A stretch of 6,497 nucleotides of DNA from Cyclobacteriaceae bacterium (lineage in GTDB: Bacteria > Bacteroidota > Bacteroidia > Cytophagales > Cyclobacteriaceae), in NCBI GenBank assembly GCA_025363495.1, contig JANYDR010000104.1:1-6497 (forward strand), given 5' to 3'. Positions 6,401-6,497 of the stretch are shown piece by piece (the first letter of the stretch is position 1; each line of letters begins with the position of its first letter). The notes under the pieces are model-generated. The model was given only the letters and a program-made list of their open reading frames with translations. It ran no database searches and was not told the DNA's origin. A program made the translations under genes and the position numbers.

Positions 6401-6497
6401 CGGAATAACCCATTATGGTGACTGAGCGATGTTGAGATAGCTTTAAAAGTATTTCATCCACCTGACCTTCCCGACCAAAGAAAAGATGCGATTCTTC
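3444..6497 (-). CDS. Membrane-anchored STAND (nSTAND1-like) ATPase with coiled coil and WD40-like propeller, N-terminus outside window
   Basis: The frame is open to the right edge: 12 codons (EESHLFFGREGQ) precede the GTG at 6461, so that GTG is not the start. Numbered from it, residues 1-~440 match the nSTAND1 type: Walker A GYSGSGKSS (18-26), Walker B with NIFFSVDQFEELL (114-126, Asp120, Glu123/124), a sensor-like LSMRSDF (161-167), and a winged-helix end ELSHESLMRIWNRLSNW (355-371). A basic stretch (RRMLRRAR) leads to one transmembrane helix (~463-483), which by the positive-inside rule puts the ATPase in the cytoplasm. A coiled coil (~485-600) and seven propeller blades (~671-960) follow, on the predicted periplasmic side. 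The C-terminus has RNMTKDEW (976-983) between Cys971 and Cys997. STAND proteins use ATP-driven oligomerisation as signal switches; the effector, if fused, would be upstream (caspase-like domains are common partners in this class). The TAA stop overlaps the next ATG. All key P-loop residues are intact. Confidence 0.9.
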   Translation of the reverse strand, partial: EESHLFFGREGQVDEILLKLSQHRSVTIMGYSGSGKSSLMYCGLVPVLYGGFMMNTSPNWQIIITRPGTSPITNLTEAIVNYLESTGKVKPEDKAIQCAIIKSVLMSGPDGLVEVANYLQRIEKDNIFFSVDQFEELLRFRELGEENNNEAAQYVSLILNAITQTDVPVYVALSMRSDFIGECSVFPGLTKMINASNYLVPQMVREQKRLAIEGPVAVGGGKITSRLVKRLLSDISDHQDQLPIMQHALMRTWDYWVANREPGESIDLRHYNAIGKISQALSLHANEAYEELTSSEKEIAEVLFKSVTEKNEENQGLRRPAKLKLISELAGASEEEVIRVVECFRRAGRSFLMPGSHVKLTGATTIELSHESLMRIWNRLSNWVDEEFESAQLYKRISNAAALYQTGKAGLWRPPDLQLALNWQKKQKPTRVWAQRYDVAFERSIVFLDTSRITYEAELKNQEMLQRRMLRRARVTSVILGIAAIIAVIFMIYGFTQSIEASRQSIEAGKQRDIAINNENKAVEAQVVAEQQRKIAIEGQKKLAEQAKVLEKALEAAKVAQADAERNYLEAVRQEKIAIAAEGKEREASTYAKQQTAIAIRERDRANALLYLSIAQSMEAKSVTMDDKDMAGLLAMQGYLYHSQYGGHTYDPYVFSGLYYSIAKLSENFNYNQIKVPGNLKNKMFALAVSKKGTEFYTTGNDGRIFKGDYLKLTADNLIDFNPYPNRVLALSVDEKYLINGSDSSSIQIFHLEQPGEKPGIARGHKGFINDIKFLPDNSGFISVGSDRTIRFTNHITGHGKLLVSLPYDIKSIDISPDGKWLAGVAASGQLIMMNLIDNTFELKVDESKNQVRVLSVAFHPTKQIIAYGTEFLDKDSKWKGSVKLFNFATLETLKELRGHNAGVSDVEFSPDGLLLASSGYDKKLQMWVVDHEQDLPVVMDNNSGNIWKLAFAKGSNYLLVSCNNGEIRVWPTDPKMLADQICPKLKRNMTKDEWEIYVGNGVGYESTCKNLLISDF
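3582..4463 (-). repeat. Seven WD40-like blades of the STAND ATPase
   Basis: Seven units can be aligned by eye at about residues 671-697, 714-740, 752-783, 796-824, 838-876, 887-920 and 933-960. They share an AVS/FSPDG-type strand, a GS/SSG.D turn and a closing strand such as TIRF, LQMW or IRVW. Blades 3 and 6 keep the GH that starts classical WD repeats (GHKGFINDIKF, GHNAGVSDVEFSPD); blade 6 is the closest to consensus and blade 4 has SPDG. The terminal WD is mostly degenerate (RVWP, QMWV). Seven blades make a complete propeller, normally a protein-binding platform. Confidence 0.75.
4662..5009 (-). repeat. Coiled coil with degenerate repeats in the STAND ATPase
   Basis: Residues ~485-600 are almost free of Pro and Gly and rich in Ala, Glu, Gln, Lys and Arg. 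A recurring core appears as RDIAI, RKIAI, EKIAI and TAIAI, each near Gln/Lys/Glu-rich flanks, which suggests growth by duplication of short helical units. The stretch starts right after the membrane helix with a clear heptad duplication (QSIEASR-QSIEAGK). At about 115 residues it could form a stalk of roughly 17 nm if fully helical, at 1.5 angstrom rise per residue. Confidence 0.65.
4978..5009 (-). repeat. 21-base period direct repeat at the start of the coiled coil
   Basis: The 11-base word tcaatagattg occurs on the plus strand at 4978-4988 and again at 4999-5009, exactly 21 bases apart. It encodes the paired heptads QSIEASR and QSIEAGK. Identity at the DNA level suggests a recent in-frame duplication of one heptad. 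Confidence 0.6.
5010..5075 (-). other. Transmembrane helix of the STAND ATPase
   Basis: These codons encode residues 463-484 (VTSVILGIAAIIAVIFMIYG plus FT), the only long hydrophobic stretch in the protein. Arg/Lys-rich residues sit directly on its N-terminal side (LQRRMLRRAR) and neutral or acidic residues follow (QSIEAS). The charge pattern predicts N-terminus in, C-terminus out. Confidence 0.8.

Noticed and set aside
6461..6463. GTG at 6461 as start of the STAND gene
   Set aside because: The frame is open to the window edge and the 12 upstream codons encode the HLFFGRE motif that normally precedes the P-loop.
1..6497. CRISPR array, tRNA/rRNA, insertion sequence or phage attachment site
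   Set aside because: No regularly spaced repeats, cloverleaf-like segment, transposase frame or terminal inverted repeats were seen; coding density is high throughout.

Overview
The window most likely comes from the Bacteroidota, probably a Cytophagales-type bacterium. The signs are moderate GC (about 40-44% over most of the window), a PorT-like outer-membrane beta-barrel with an N-terminal TPR-like plug, a lipoprotein with an LTG-Cys lipobox, a large surface protein with glycine-rich Ig-like modules of the kind found in gliding/adhesin proteins, and start sites mostly without a Shine-Dalgarno sequence. The lineage is inferred from protein style, not from a marker gene. Every credible gene is on the minus strand, so transcription runs from high to low coordinates.

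Layout in transcription order. (1) 6497-3444: a large STAND-type ATPase whose N-terminus lies beyond the right edge. It has a P-loop NTPase, a winged-helix-like region, one transmembrane helix, a long Ala/Glu/Lys-rich coiled coil and a C-terminal seven-bladed WD40-like propeller. (2) 3444-2287: a secreted protein with a short TPR-like helical part and an outer-membrane beta-barrel. Its start codon shares one base with the preceding stop (TAATG). (3) 2290-980: a lipoprotein made of repeated propeller blades, overlapping the preceding gene by four bases (ATGA) and preceded by an unusually good Shine-Dalgarno sequence. (4) 979-850: an intergenic gap with a weak hairpin and T-run that could be a terminator. 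(5) 849-1: the start of a large secreted surface protein that runs off the left edge; its signal peptide, a first beta-rich domain and the first GC-rich Ig-like module are visible.

Genes 1-3 overlap and are almost certainly one translationally coupled operon. The predicted products span the envelope: an ATPase in the cytoplasm anchored in the inner membrane, with its coiled coil and propeller predicted on the periplasmic side; a barrel in the outer membrane with a periplasmic TPR-like part and a very basic tail; and a membrane-anchored propeller lipoprotein. A plausible but unproven reading is a trans-envelope sensing or signalling machine in which a STAND ATPase is controlled by an outer-membrane receptor. 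The adhesin-like gene may be its client or ligand, or simply a neighbour. No insertion sequence, CRISPR array, tRNA or rRNA was seen.
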